NCBI GenBank assembly: GCA_015059185.1 | Contig: SVAY01000002.1 | Span: 1-64,000 of the forward strand | Source of the DNA: Erysipelotrichaceae bacterium | Lineage (GTDB): Bacteria > Bacillota_I > Bacilli_A > RFN20 > CAG-826 | Direction: 5' to 3' | Length of the DNA: 64,000 bases | In this document: positions 41,550 through 50,475 of the stretch, piece by piece | Position numbering within the stretch: the first letter of the stretch is position 1 | Layout: each line of letters opens with the position of its first letter | Position numbers and translations under genes: made by a program | The notes under the pieces: model-generated | Databases searched by the model: none | The model's input: the letters and a program-made list of their open reading frames with translations, nothing else | Told to the model about the DNA's origin: nothing

Positions 41550-42650
41550 TTATACTTTTTCTTCAACCTGGGCAGCATAGAAGAGTTCCTTCTGCCTTTC
41601 TATTTCTGCTTTCAACTCTTCTTCAGAAGGAAGATATAATTTATATTTTGATGCGAACAATTGTTCACTTCCTTTAAGTACTGAATACCTTGCGATATCT
41701 TCATCCGTTTCTGAGCATAAGATAATACCTAATGTTGGGTTATCACTACTGTCTTTCTTTAGTTCATCAAACATCCTCACATACATATCCATTTGTCCAA
41801 CATCTTGATGTGTTATCTTTCTTGTTTTTAAATCTATTAGTACGAAGCATTTAAGAATATAGTTATAAAACACTAAGTCAATAAAATAATCATCTTTCTC
41901 GGTATGTATATGAAATTGTCTCCCAGCATACGCAAATCCTTTGCCTAATTCCACTAACACATCTTTAAGGTTAGATATAAGTGCGGTTTCAAGTTCGCTT
42001 TCATGTATCTCTGCATTTTGAGGTACATCTAAAAACTCAAATATCATAGGGTTCTTAATAAATTCATATTTCTCATCATTAGGTGTACCTATTTGTTTGA
42101 TAGTGTCATCTAGTGACTGAGTTTTTAGTAGTCTATAATAGTATTGCGATTCAACATTCCTTTTAAGAGTTCTATAACTCCATTGTTGATTAATACACTC
42201 GTTTTCATACCATTTACGTGCTTTTGGATCTAAAACAGAAACAAGAATTCTATAATGTGACCAACTCAGTATTAAAGATTTTCTACGCGGTGCGTAGAAA
42301 ATGTTTCTATACAATTTATAAAATGTATAGAAAGAATATAGATTTGTTTTGCCATAGCCCTTACCAAATTCTTTGGTTAATGTTTTTGACAACTTTACAA
42401 TAATCATTGTTCCATACTCTGCCCTATTATCGCCTTTGAGAACTTCTTCATAAATTCTTTTACCTATTAGCCAATTTCTTTTTACTAATAGAACATTAAC
42501 TGCTCGGTATGCTGTTAATTGAGATTGTTTGATAATTTCTTTGATGTCATTTTCATAATTATCGGTAGTCACAATGTTGACATCCATTACTAGCGAGTTA
42601 TTTGTAATTATCTCTACTTTTTTGGTGACTGTTTTTGCGTTTTTATTCAT
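41550..42650 (-). CDS. DUF1016 (YhcG-type) PD-(D/E)XK nuclease-family protein
   Basis: 366 residues from ATG 42650, 8 bases after AGGAGG; a longer frame from 42695 has no SD. N-terminal DUF1016_N helical region (VKRNWLIGKRIYEE, LSWSHYRILVSV). The C-terminal nuclease domain has FAYAGRQFHI, DYFIDLVFYN and CFVLIDLKTRK, the D..(D/E)xK core. The family occurs next to type I restriction genes and mobile DNA; here it stands alone. The leader has an inverted repeat GGAAATAC/GTATTTCC at 42672-42690. Confidence 0.87.
   Translation of the reverse strand: MNKNAKTVTKKVEIITNNSLVMDVNIVTTDNYENDIKEIIKQSQLTAYRAVNVLLVKRNWLIGKRIYEEVLKGDNRAEYGTMIIVKLSKTLTKEFGKGYGKTNLYSFYTFYKLYRNIFYAPRRKSLILSWSHYRILVSVLDPKARKWYENECINQQWSYRTLKRNVESQYYYRLLKTQSLDDTIKQIGTPNDEKYEFIKNPMIFEFLDVPQNAEIHESELETALISNLKDVLVELGKGFAYAGRQFHIHTEKDDYFIDLVFYNYILKCFVLIDLKTRKITHQDVGQMDMYVRMFDELKKDSSDNPTLGIILCSETDEDIARYSVLKGSEQLFASKYKLYLPSEEELKAEIERQKELFYAAQVEEKV
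42278..42333. repeat. Twin-hairpin module inside the DUF1016 gene
   Basis: ATTTTCTACG/CGTAGAAAAT (42278-42302) followed by TTTCTATAC/GTATAGAAA (42304-42333). It matches the module at 41501-41547 in sequence and order, with changes in both arms that keep pairing. It codes for part of the N-terminal domain (around YRNIFYAPRRKS). Confidence 0.65.
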
Positions 42651-42775
42651 AAAAAACCTCCTACTTATATAGGAAATACTTTGTATTTCCGACATTGGTT
42701 TTCCATGATTTGATTAATTTATTTTCATTAATAATTTTTAACTCTTTGAGTTAGATGACATTAAATAAATGAACA

Positions 42776-42809
42776 GGCAAAAAAAGAAAGGAACCGATTA
42801 CTCGATTCC
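42776..42809 (-). terminator. Terminator of tRNA-Ser(GCT)
   Basis: Stem GGAATCGA/TCGGTTCC (42790-42809), then TTTCTTTTTTT on the minus strand, 14 bases after the tRNA end. Confidence 0.8.
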
Positions 42810-42822
42810 GTATCTTCATTAT

Positions 42823-42913
42823 TGGCGGAGCAAGAGAGACTCGAACTCTCGCACCAGTTGCCCGATCTACGTCCTTAGCAGGGACGCCCCTTCACCAACT
42901 TGGGTATTGCTCC
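42823..42913 (-). tRNA. tRNA-Ser (anticodon GCT)
   Basis: Class II tRNA with long variable arm. Acceptor GGAGCAA/TTGCTCC, anticodon stem CGTCC/GGACG with loop CTGCTAA giving GCT, T-arm GAGAG/CTCTC, encoded CCA. Lies 49 bases downstream of proS on the same strand, so may be part of that transcript. Confidence 0.96.
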
Positions 42914-42962
42914 GTTTGTGCCTAACTATGATAACACAATTAGGCTTTTTTTAAAGATATTT

Positions 42963-44399
42963 TTAATACGCTCTACCAAATATTACTACTTTCTTAGCAG
43001 GTTTACCTGAAATAGGACAAGTATCACCAAATGGGATTTGATTAAATGGCATACATCTTGCAGTTGCTTGATAGAGTTCTTTAATCTTATTTTCACTCTC
43101 TTCTTCTTCATCCCACATCACTTTTGCGTAGCATCTATCGTTAAGTGCTTGTTCAATCTCTTCTAAAGAATGACATTCTCTAGTATGTTCTTCGACGAAA
43201 CGATAGGCTTTTTGATACATCTCAGTATGGATGAGTTCTAATAATTCTTTCACTTTAGAAGCAAGTTCGTCTAATTTTACAGTGATCTTAGTGCCATCAT
43301 TACGTTTTGCTAAGACGCATTGTCCCGCTTCAATATCACGTGGACCAAGTTCCACTCTAAGAGGGACACCCTTCATTTCATATTCAGAGAACTTCCATCC
43401 TGGAGTCTTATCGCTTTCATCAAGTTTCACTCTAAAGCCAGCATCTTTTAAGGTCTTTGCTACTTCTCTTGCTGCTGGGATAACTCCTGGCTTTTGTTGA
43501 GCGATAGGAATAACTGCAACTTGGATAGGAGCAACCTTTGGAGGTAAGACTAATCCATTATCATCCCCGTGAACCATGATGATGCTACCAAGTAAACGAG
43601 TAGAAACACCCCAGCTGGTTTGATGAGGATTATAAAGTTTACCATCTCTACCTTGGAATTGGATGCCAAAGGCTTTGGCAAATCCTTGTCCGAAGTAGTG
43701 AGTGGTACCACTTTGAAGTGCTTTACCGTCTGGCATAAGAGCCTCGATAGTATATGTTTCTTTTGCACCTGCAAATTTCTCTTTTTCCGTCTTTCTTCCT
43801 TTTAAGAAAGGAACCGCTAAAACATCTCTACCTAAATCATCATAGATTTGAAGCATCCTAAGGGTTTCAGTTCTTGCTTCTTCTTCAGTCTCGTGCATAG
43901 TGTGACCTTCTTGCCATAAGAATTCTGCCCCTCTAAGGAATGGACGTGTAGTCTTTTCCCAACGAACAACAGAGCACCATTGGTTATATAACTTAGGTAA
44001 GTCCCTATAGGAGTTAATAATCTTTTGATAATGTTCACAGAAAAGAATTTCACTAGTCGGTCTAATAATAAGTCTATCTTCAATAGGTGCGTTACCACCA
44101 ATTGTCGCAACTAATGTTTCAGGTGCAAATCCTTCAACATGTTCTTTTTCCTTATTAAATAAGGATTCAGGGATGACGCTTGGCATATAGACATTCTCAT
44201 GTCCTGTTTCTTTAAAGCGTGCATCTAAATAATTTCTAATTTGTTCCCAGATAGCAAAGCCATAAGGTCTATAGACAATAAAACCTTTGACACTGCTATA
44301 GTCCATAAGTTCAGCTTTCTTACAGACATCTGTGTACCATTGGGCAAAATCGTCTTCTTGCCTGGTAATGGATTCGTTCTTAATTTGTTCTTTTCCCAT
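42963..44399 (-). CDS. proS: Prolyl-tRNA synthetase, short (archaeal/eukaryal-like) type
   Basis: 478 residues, class II synthetase. YRPYGFAIWEQI, motif 2 RPFLRGAEFLWQEGHTMHE, motif 3 region LGSIIMVHGDDNGLVLPPKVAP, and the C-terminal zinc-site-like part (GDTCPISGKPAKKVVIFGRAY). It lacks the editing insertion of the E. coli type. SD AAGGAG lies 6 bases before the ATG, 12 bases after the GGDEF-EAL-like gene. Confidence 0.95.
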   Translation of the reverse strand: MGKEQIKNESITRQEDDFAQWYTDVCKKAELMDYSSVKGFIVYRPYGFAIWEQIRNYLDARFKETGHENVYMPSVIPESLFNKEKEHVEGFAPETLVATIGGNAPIEDRLIIRPTSEILFCEHYQKIINSYRDLPKLYNQWCSVVRWEKTTRPFLRGAEFLWQEGHTMHETEEEARTETLRMLQIYDDLGRDVLAVPFLKGRKTEKEKFAGAKETYTIEALMPDGKALQSGTTHYFGQGFAKAFGIQFQGRDGKLYNPHQTSWGVSTRLLGSIIMVHGDDNGLVLPPKVAPIQVAVIPIAQQKPGVIPAAREVAKTLKDAGFRVKLDESDKTPGWKFSEYEMKGVPLRVELGPRDIEAGQCVLAKRNDGTKITVKLDELASKVKELLELIHTEMYQKAYRFVEEHTRECHSLEEIEQALNDRCYAKVMWDEEEESENKIKELYQATARCMPFNQIPFGDTCPISGKPAKKVVIFGRAY

Positions 44400-44411
44400 G
44401 ATGAACTCCTT

Positions 44412-46169
44412 TTATTGATATTTTTCTGATAACGATTTAAGTCGATCAACTTTACGTTTATCTAGTGGTAAGATGAACGGGCTACTAGCAGAGATTGTCT
44501 CACTAGATATATATTCAATACCACTATTAACGATAAGTTCGATGGCGAGCCAACCTTCAACATCGCTAGCGATGATTGGCTTTTTATATTTTAGTAGTTG
44601 TTCCACTAAAGTGTGAATAGATAATCGTGTAAATTTACTTTTTCTAATTTCTTTGAGCATTTTGTTATCGATGATGAAGTAATCAAAGTTGCTATAAATC
44701 TCTGGATCAAGGAGCAAGTTTTGGTCATGCAACAATAAACCTAAAGAGATATTTTCAATCTTCATCGATTCAAATAAGTGACGTAAAGAAGCATTATCAA
44801 CATCTTCTTCATCAAAATCTCTTTCTTCAAAAACGAGGACTAATGGACAATTCTTAAGCGCAGAAACTTGTACGATAGTATCTCTCATGAAACTGATATC
44901 ACTTAATGATACTGGCATAAATAACTTAGCTTCATCATCGTGTTTTTCGTTAGCGTAGATACTAATGACATCTTTACTAACATAAGCGAAAAACTCTTTA
45001 TTTCTGTGGACTTTTGCTGAGTATTTACTCATTTCCATGAAATTTGCAAATGGTGAACCCGGTGCTTTAATGGAGTTATAATAACCAATGACTGAACCTG
45101 AATTCGTATTAATAATCGCTCTAAAAGAATAACGCAAAGCATTTGGTTTAAGTAAACGGGTTATTTCTTGTGAATATTGACCGGTTTCAGAAAGGATGAG
45201 TTTACTACTTCTTGTATAGAAATAGGATTCAAGTTTATGTTGCTCAGCATAGATACAAGCTTGTTGAGCAGTCTTATATATCGCATTGAAGTCTTGATAA
45301 TATTGAGCGTTTTCAACAACACCGATGGCAAAGCCAATGATATCTTCGTATCCTTCAATACCAATGATCTTTTTAATCTCGTGGCACATATTCGCGACAA
45401 GCTTCATTGCCTTTTCTTTATCAGACATTGTTAAATCAAATAAAACAATCTCATTTCCTGGTTCATCAACAATTTGTCTTGCTCTAGATGTATCAACTGC
45501 AAATTTATAAACAACATTCTTTAATGTTGCAACAATTATACTCTCCACTTTATCTTGGATAGCAATTTGACTACGTATGTAGAAGAATCTAACGCAGAAG
45601 GTATAACCTGATAAGCTCTTTTGTTTTTCAATTAATGCTTTAACGTCTTCTTTATTAACATGACCAACAAGGACACCATGGTTCTTTTTAATCGCTTCAG
45701 TATTAGGAGATGTATATCCTAAGACATGGCTTTCAAGGTGTAATAAACCAACTTTAGAATCAAATTTCACTTTCTTAAGAATGGAAAAATAACTTTTCTT
45801 ACTCTTTTTCGAAACGATATCAACTTCTAAATAATCACTTAAGGTACGGTTTTCAATACAAATACCATATATCCAGTTCTTCAACTTATCGACGCTTTTT
45901 TCATTGAAGAAAAGATAGAACTGAGATAAGGAAATCTTTTGTTTATTCTTTAAATCACTCCTCGTGAAATAGGTGACGTTATTGTTTTTTAAATCAATGA
46001 CATAAATACGAACGGTTTTACTTTCCTGGGCAATGCTTTTTTGAGTGTTAACAGCTCTCACGTTGGACAAAGAAAAAGTAAGGATAAGTCCGCTTAATAA
46101 TAAGAAAACAACAAGACTGATAATAAAGAAGATGAGAAACGCACTATCTTGAAAGTTCCACCAAGCCAT
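44412..46169 (-). CDS. Membrane protein with degenerate GGDEF-EAL tandem
   Basis: 585 residues. One membrane helix (10-32), a variable sensor-like stretch, then a region that follows the GGDEF fold (IVLFDLTMSDKEKAMKLVANM, IIGFAIGVVENAQYY, AIYKTAQQACIYAEQHK) but without GG(D/E)EF. Next comes an EAL-like fold (RAIINTNSGSVIGYYNSIKAPGS, FDYFIIDNKMLKEI, SSETISASSPF) where the EAL motif is YNS and metal ligands are not evident. Probably no cyclase or phosphodiesterase activity; at most a binding role. Twelve bases before proS. Confidence 0.65.
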   Translation of the reverse strand: MAWWNFQDSAFLIFFIISLVVFLLLSGLILTFSLSNVRAVNTQKSIAQESKTVRIYVIDLKNNNVTYFTRSDLKNKQKISLSQFYLFFNEKSVDKLKNWIYGICIENRTLSDYLEVDIVSKKSKKSYFSILKKVKFDSKVGLLHLESHVLGYTSPNTEAIKKNHGVLVGHVNKEDVKALIEKQKSLSGYTFCVRFFYIRSQIAIQDKVESIIVATLKNVVYKFAVDTSRARQIVDEPGNEIVLFDLTMSDKEKAMKLVANMCHEIKKIIGIEGYEDIIGFAIGVVENAQYYQDFNAIYKTAQQACIYAEQHKLESYFYTRSSKLILSETGQYSQEITRLLKPNALRYSFRAIINTNSGSVIGYYNSIKAPGSPFANFMEMSKYSAKVHRNKEFFAYVSKDVISIYANEKHDDEAKLFMPVSLSDISFMRDTIVQVSALKNCPLVLVFEERDFDEEDVDNASLRHLFESMKIENISLGLLLHDQNLLLDPEIYSNFDYFIIDNKMLKEIRKSKFTRLSIHTLVEQLLKYKKPIIASDVEGWLAIELIVNSGIEYISSETISASSPFILPLDKRKVDRLKSLSEKYQ

Positions 46170-46280
46170 ATGCGATAATTATAAACTTTATTAAGTGATA
46201 TTTCTATCTCTTAATTTTGCTTATATGTAACCCATAAATTTTTATAGAGTGACGCTATAAATAATGGTATACTTTTTGCT

Positions 46281-46371
46281 GGAGAAATACCCAAGTGGTC
46301 GAAGGGGGCAGTTTCGAAAACTGCTAGGGGATGCAAGTCTCGCATGGGTTCAAATCCCATTTTCTCCGCCA
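46281..46371 (+). tRNA. tRNA-Ser (anticodon CGA)
   Basis: Acceptor GGAGAAA/TTTCTCC, anticodon stem GCAGT/ACTGC with loop TTCGAAA giving CGA, long variable arm, T-arm ATGGG/CCCAT, encoded CCA. A -10 box TATACT (46268-46273) precedes it; no good -35 is seen. Confidence 0.96.
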
Positions 46372-46375
46372 AATA

Positions 46376-46410
46376 AAGAAAAAAGCCTTCCGATTTGGAA
46401 GGCATTTATT
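46376..46410. terminator. Bidirectional terminator of tRNA-Ser(CGA) and yitT
   Basis: Stem GCCTTCC/GGAAGGC (46385-46403) with loop GATTT; A-run on the left (T-run for the minus-strand yitT gene) and a weaker T-rich right side. Confidence 0.8.
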
Positions 46411-46422
46411 ATAACCTACTAA

Positions 46423-47424
46423 TTATTCAATTGGATTGATGAAGAAATTGCCATATACCTGTTGTAATGGGGTTAAGGTTATGAAAGCATTTGGATCAAT
46501 CTTTTTAACAATTCTGACAACCTTTTTAGTTTCATAACTAGACACCATCATCTTAATCACATGCTCTTCTTGACCGCTATACGCGCCATGCGCTTCAAAG
46601 ATTGTAGCAGAGTGAGGGAAGAGATTAATTAAGACATCAGTGATGTAATCATTCTTAGTAATTATTTCCACTGCAATCTTCTTATTCCTTACGTGGATGG
46701 AATCGATCACCATTGAACTAGTTAAGAAATATAACAGTGCAAAAGGCACAATTAATACGATTTCTACCTTGTTATTTGGGAAAACTATAAGGTTGATCAA
46801 CATATAAAAGATAACGACAATAAAGTTAGCAACGATATTATATTTACCTACTCCAGTTGACTTTCTAACTGAGAGATAACAAGTCACAATATCCATTCCA
46901 CCACATGATGTGCCTGTCTTAAGAGCAATACCACTACTAACGCCTGTACATATACCAGCGAATATAACTCTAGTTAATGGCGAGCTAGCAATAAATACGT
47001 TATTAGCAATATCCTGGATAAAGCCCATAGATGAAAAAAGAGAAATAAATAAAGAACTTAAACCTACATTTACAGTAGAAGTAATTGCGAATTTCTTACC
47101 AATTTTGAAAAAGGCAAAGATCAATGCTGGGATGTTAATTGCAAAATATAAGATGGATTGAAGCAATGATAAGCTAAGACCACCACTAGAAAATGTTACA
47201 AGCAATAAAGCGATACTTTGAGTGAATCCACTGAAGCCACCAGTCGCTAAATTCATACTGCCTTCTTGGTAGGTAGAAATAAAAGTAGAGAAGCCAAAAG
47301 CAAAAATCACACCACTAATAGCTGAGATGAAAGTTGTGATTGAATAGTTATAGATTCTTTTCTGCTTTGGATGATCGAAAAAATAGTCTTGTATTTTTTT
47401 CTTGATGCGGACAGTTTTTCTCAT
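46423..47424 (-). CDS. YitT-family membrane protein (DUF161/DUF2179)
   Basis: 333 residues. Five to six membrane helices with AISGVIFAFGFSTFI, GTSCGGMDIVTCYLS and KYNIVANFIVV, then a soluble DUF2179 domain (AVEIITKNDYITDVLI, GAYSGQEEHVIKMMVSSYETKKVVRIVKKIDPNAF). Common in Bacilli, function unsettled. Own terminator, divergent from the thioredoxin-like gene. Confidence 0.9.
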   Translation of the reverse strand: MRKTVRIKKKIQDYFFDHPKQKRIYNYSITTFISAISGVIFAFGFSTFISTYQEGSMNLATGGFSGFTQSIALLLVTFSSGGLSLSLLQSILYFAINIPALIFAFFKIGKKFAITSTVNVGLSSLFISLFSSMGFIQDIANNVFIASSPLTRVIFAGICTGVSSGIALKTGTSCGGMDIVTCYLSVRKSTGVGKYNIVANFIVVIFYMLINLIVFPNNKVEIVLIVPFALLYFLTSSMVIDSIHVRNKKIAVEIITKNDYITDVLINLFPHSATIFEAHGAYSGQEEHVIKMMVSSYETKKVVRIVKKIDPNAFITLTPLQQVYGNFFINPIE

Positions 47425-47507
47425 AGAATTATCCTAACTATGTTTTTAAATAAAAACAATAGAAAAGATGAAAAACTCCTAGCAAAATGTGTGCCATAAC
47501 AATTTTA

Positions 47508-47537
47508 TTGTAAATAAAGAATTGTTTATGGTAAGAT
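47508..47537 (+). promoter_or_regulatory. Promoter of the thioredoxin-like gene
   Basis: TTGTAA (47508-47513), 18-bp spacer, TAAGAT (47532-47537). A moderate match, followed by SD AGGAGG (47559-47564). Confidence 0.5.
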
Positions 47538-47572
47538 ATGGAAGTTATCGGGCAAATTAGGAGGCTCAAATA

Positions 47573-48385
47573 ATGGTTGTATTACGTGCTATTGGTGGCT
47601 TTTTTGTAAAAATAGGTCGTTGGATTAAAGAAACCGCTTGGATCCAACCACTCTTAATCGTTGGTGGTATCTTCGCCATCATCTTCTCAATTCCATATAT
47701 CTCTAACTGGGTATCCAGTTGGTTTACTGATTCCAATGCAGCAAGTGGTTTCTATAAGGACTACAAAGTTTCTCTAGAAGGCGCTGATAAAGGCACATCC
47801 GATGCTGACGATTTATTCAAATATATGGCAAGTGACGAAAAGAGTGCTTCTGATAAAGCTAAATGGGGAGAAAAATTCTTCGTTACCTTTGTCCAAGAAG
47901 ATTGCGCTGGTTGTGAATCCATCTATAAAGGTTTTGATGTCTTAGAATCAAACTGGAACAAAGCTGAATTCGCTAAAGAAGGTAGTTCCGAATCCTATAA
48001 GATGTACACTATCTTCATCGACACTACTGATACCATCGATGATGAAACTCAAAACTTATTCCAAAAATATTTCTTCGATCGTGTTGACTATCAATTTGAA
48101 GAAATCATCGGTGTCATGCAAGAATCTAACTATGTGAAAAACCTCACAAGTTCCACTAGCTACCTCTCTGATTTACAAACCCTTGATGATTCAGAAAAAT
48201 TTGCTAGCCCAACCATCTTCCTTTATGACCCAAGTTATGAAGGTAACAACACTCAACTTGGTGTAAGCGAAGTCTTATTCACCGTCAGCGGTAAAAATAA
48301 CGAATCTGGTTCCTACCCAATCGCTCGTACATTATTCGATTGCTGGTATCACCAAGATATCTTCGCTGCTAACTACCAAGCTTAA
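47573..48385 (+). CDS. Membrane-anchored thioredoxin-like protein
   Basis: 270 residues. A short basic N-terminus, one membrane helix (26-47), then an exported domain. FFVTFVQEDCAGCESIY puts a CAGC pair at 111-114 after a hydrophobic strand, and FASPTIFLYD supplies a cis-Pro-like strand, as in thioredoxin folds. Codons here favour C-ending forms more than in neighbours and the SD is strong, suggesting high expression. Likely an extracytoplasmic thiol-disulfide or redox protein; no named family recognised. Confidence 0.65.
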   Translation: MVVLRAIGGFFVKIGRWIKETAWIQPLLIVGGIFAIIFSIPYISNWVSSWFTDSNAASGFYKDYKVSLEGADKGTSDADDLFKYMASDEKSASDKAKWGEKFFVTFVQEDCAGCESIYKGFDVLESNWNKAEFAKEGSSESYKMYTIFIDTTDTIDDETQNLFQKYFFDRVDYQFEEIIGVMQESNYVKNLTSSTSYLSDLQTLDDSEKFASPTIFLYDPSYEGNNTQLGVSEVLFTVSGKNNESGSYPIARTLFDCWYHQDIFAANYQA

Positions 48386-48401
48386 TTAATTATTCATAAT
48401 T

Positions 48402-48428
48402 AAAAGCATTCCAATCGGAATGCTTTTT
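48402..48428. terminator. Terminator between the thioredoxin-like gene and coaD
   Basis: Perfect 11-bp stem AAAAGCATTCC/GGAATGCTTTT with AATC loop and T-run; usable by both converging genes. Confidence 0.9.
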
Positions 48429-48440
48429 GTTTGCCTATAT

Positions 48441-48905
48441 TTACTTAATTCTTTTTAATACTGAAGGAGGAACGAGGTGAGATACATCTACTCCATTCTT
48501 TGCTAATTCCATAATGGTACTGGAAGTTAAGTTACTGGTTTCTCCTCGTGACATAAAGAAGACCATATCAATTGAATTATCCGCTAAGGCATTAGCAGAA
48601 GCGAGTTGATATTCATATTCAAAGTCTGTCACCGCTCTTAAGCCTCTAATGAGATGAGTAGCACCATGGTCTTTAGCATATCTCACAGTTAAGCCTTTAT
48701 ATGAATCAACTTCAACATTAGGAAATTCACTTACTGCTTCTTTAATCATCTCGACTCTATCTTCAATAGAGAATCTACCTTTTTTATCAGGATTAATCGC
48801 CACTAAAACAATCACTTTATCAAATATCGATACAGCTCTTTTAAGGACATCCATATGTCCATTAGTGATGGGATCAAAACTACCTGGATATAATGCGACT
48901 TTCAT
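48441..48905 (-). CDS. coaD: Phosphopantetheine adenylyltransferase
   Basis: 154 residues, typical length. ALYPGSFDPITNGHMDVL (the T/HxGH nucleotidyltransferase motif), IRGLRAVTDFEYEYQLA and SSTIMELAKNG are diagnostic. Transfers AMP from ATP to 4'-phosphopantetheine in coenzyme A synthesis. Last of the ylbF-rsmD-coaD run, 6 bases after rsmD. Confidence 0.96.
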   Translation of the reverse strand: MKVALYPGSFDPITNGHMDVLKRAVSIFDKVIVLVAINPDKKGRFSIEDRVEMIKEAVSEFPNVEVDSYKGLTVRYAKDHGATHLIRGLRAVTDFEYEYQLASANALADNSIDMVFFMSRGETSNLTSSTIMELAKNGVDVSHLVPPSVLKRIK

Positions 48906-48911
48906 ATCTAT

Positions 48912-49448
48912 TTAAAAGTATAAGACATTCACACTGATTTCGCCATAACGATATTCTTTCTTCTTTAGACAGTCAATATTACTAAAGTCGAGAGGATGGT
49001 TACATTCTGTGACGATACGAGCGTGTTCATTTAATAAATCATTATTAATTAAATAATTAATAACATCGATATATGTTTCACTTTTATATGGTGGATCAAG
49101 AATCACTACATCAAATTTATAGCCCTTTTCTTTTAAAATGTTTAATGCATTAAAATCACTATCAAAGATTAATTCATAGTTATGGATATCTAAATTAGAT
49201 AGATTATTCTTAATCGTTTTAATCGCTACTTGATACTTATCAACAAAAACACATTTATAAGCGTTACGAGAAAGAGCTTCAATTCCCATTGCTCCACTTC
49301 CTGCATATAAATCTAAAATGTTGAGATTAGTTAAATCACCTAAAGCAGAAAAAAGAGCTTCTCTAATCCTATCTTTTGTAGGTCTAATTGCTTCATCATT
49401 AGGATATTCAATTAAACGATGACGATATTTACCTGCAACGATTCTCAT
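48912..49448 (-). CDS. rsmD: 16S rRNA (guanine966-N2)-methyltransferase
   Basis: 178 residues. MRIVAGKYRHRLIEYP, RPTKDRIREALFSAL, SAM motif LDLYAGSGAMGIEALSR and catalytic LDPPY are those of RsmD. It overlaps ylbF by 20 bases and is followed by coaD, an order conserved in Bacilli. Confidence 0.95.
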   Translation of the reverse strand: MRIVAGKYRHRLIEYPNDEAIRPTKDRIREALFSALGDLTNLNILDLYAGSGAMGIEALSRNAYKCVFVDKYQVAIKTIKNNLSNLDIHNYELIFDSDFNALNILKEKGYKFDVVILDPPYKSETYIDVINYLINNDLLNEHARIVTECNHPLDFSNIDCLKKKEYRYGEISVNVLYF

Positions 49449-49788
49449 TTTTATTCCTTATATCACCGAACAATATGTTATTAATCTCATTTAATAACAC
49501 TTCAACATCTTTATATGCTTTTAAATATTCTTTTACGACAGGATGACTATCAAGTTTCTCGCTCGCTCTAAATAGTTCTAAACGCGCACGTTTAACTTCA
49601 GGAGATCCACTACCAAAATGCTTTAAAGCATCGCTTAAATATGTTTCTTTTAAATCTTTGTTATAGCTTAAGGCCATTACTTCCTCATTATTTTCCATCG
49701 CTTTTTCCTTTTCGGATAACAAAATAAAACGAGAATCATTTTCCATCAACTCTTTTAATTCATAAGCAAGTTTAATATAAGGAAGCAT
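49429..49788 (-). CDS. ylbF: YlbF/YmcA-family protein
   Basis: 119 residues, helical. Pattern AYELKELMENDSRF ... KARLELFRASEKLDSHPVVKEYLKAYKDVEVLLNEI matches YlbF (DUF964). In Bacillus, YlbF with YmcA and YaaT forms a complex linked to RNase Y and sporulation or competence. No SD; a TATAAT box lies 6 bases before the ATG, so the mRNA may be leaderless. Confidence 0.85.
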   Translation of the reverse strand: MLPYIKLAYELKELMENDSRFILLSEKEKAMENNEEVMALSYNKDLKETYLSDALKHFGSGSPEVKRARLELFRASEKLDSHPVVKEYLKAYKDVEVLLNEINNILFGDIRNKNENRCR

Positions 49789-49821
49789 AATAACATTATA
49801 TACGTTTCAAACTAGATTAGT

Positions 49822-49849
49822 TTGTTAATTTTTATATAAGTGATATTAT
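49822..49849 (+). promoter_or_regulatory. Promoter of def, leaderless mRNA likely
   Basis: TTGTTA (49822-49827), 16-bp spacer, TATTAT (49844-49849), then 6 bases to the ATG at 49856. No SD. Confidence 0.6.
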
Positions 49850-49855
49850 ATACCT

Positions 49856-50398
49856 ATGAAACTTAAACTTGTTAAAGACAATAACCCTAAAATTCGTAAG
49901 AAAAGTGAAGAGGTTAGTTTACCTTTATCCGCGGAAGATAAAGAATTGCTTGATAGCATGTTTAACTATTTAGTTAAGAGTCAAGACGAAGAATACGCTC
50001 AAAAACATCATATTAAGGCTGGCGTAGGTCTCGCTGCTATTCAAGTTGGATACGCGAAAAGAATGTTTGTTATTTATTACGAAAAAGCTGGTCAAATCAT
50101 CCAATATAAGCTAGTTAATCCAAAAATTATTGAAACAAGTATAAAGAAATGTGCTCTCCAAGATGGTGAAGGATGTTTATCGGTAGATAAAGAACATCGT
50201 GGACTTGTCCATCGTTATTATAAGATAGTGATGAAAGCGTATGATGCTATACAAGAAAAAGATATCACTATCACCGCGCACGGGTATGATGCGGTAGTTT
50301 TACAACATGAATATGATCACCTCAATGGTATCCTATTTTATGACCATATCGTTTACGATACCCCATTTGTGCAACTCCCTAACGAAGAGTTAATCTAA
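49856..50398 (+). CDS. def: Peptide deformylase
   Basis: 180 residues. Motif 1 AGVGLAAIQVG, motif 2 EGCLSVDKEHRG (Cys metal ligand) and motif 3 LQHEYDHLNGILF (HExxH). Removes the formyl group from new proteins, using Fe2+. The 180-residue length and GVGLAAIQ fit the Gram-positive type 2 form. Divergent from ylbF with only 67 bases between. Confidence 0.95.
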   Translation: MKLKLVKDNNPKIRKKSEEVSLPLSAEDKELLDSMFNYLVKSQDEEYAQKHHIKAGVGLAAIQVGYAKRMFVIYYEKAGQIIQYKLVNPKIIETSIKKCALQDGEGCLSVDKEHRGLVHRYYKIVMKAYDAIQEKDITITAHGYDAVVLQHEYDHLNGILFYDHIVYDTPFVQLPNEELI

Positions 50399-50475
50399 TT
50401 TTATTAGGTTATTATATTTTATTAGTTTATAATAAAGCCAAGAATACTTACATAATCATGTTTTAAAGGAGGACT

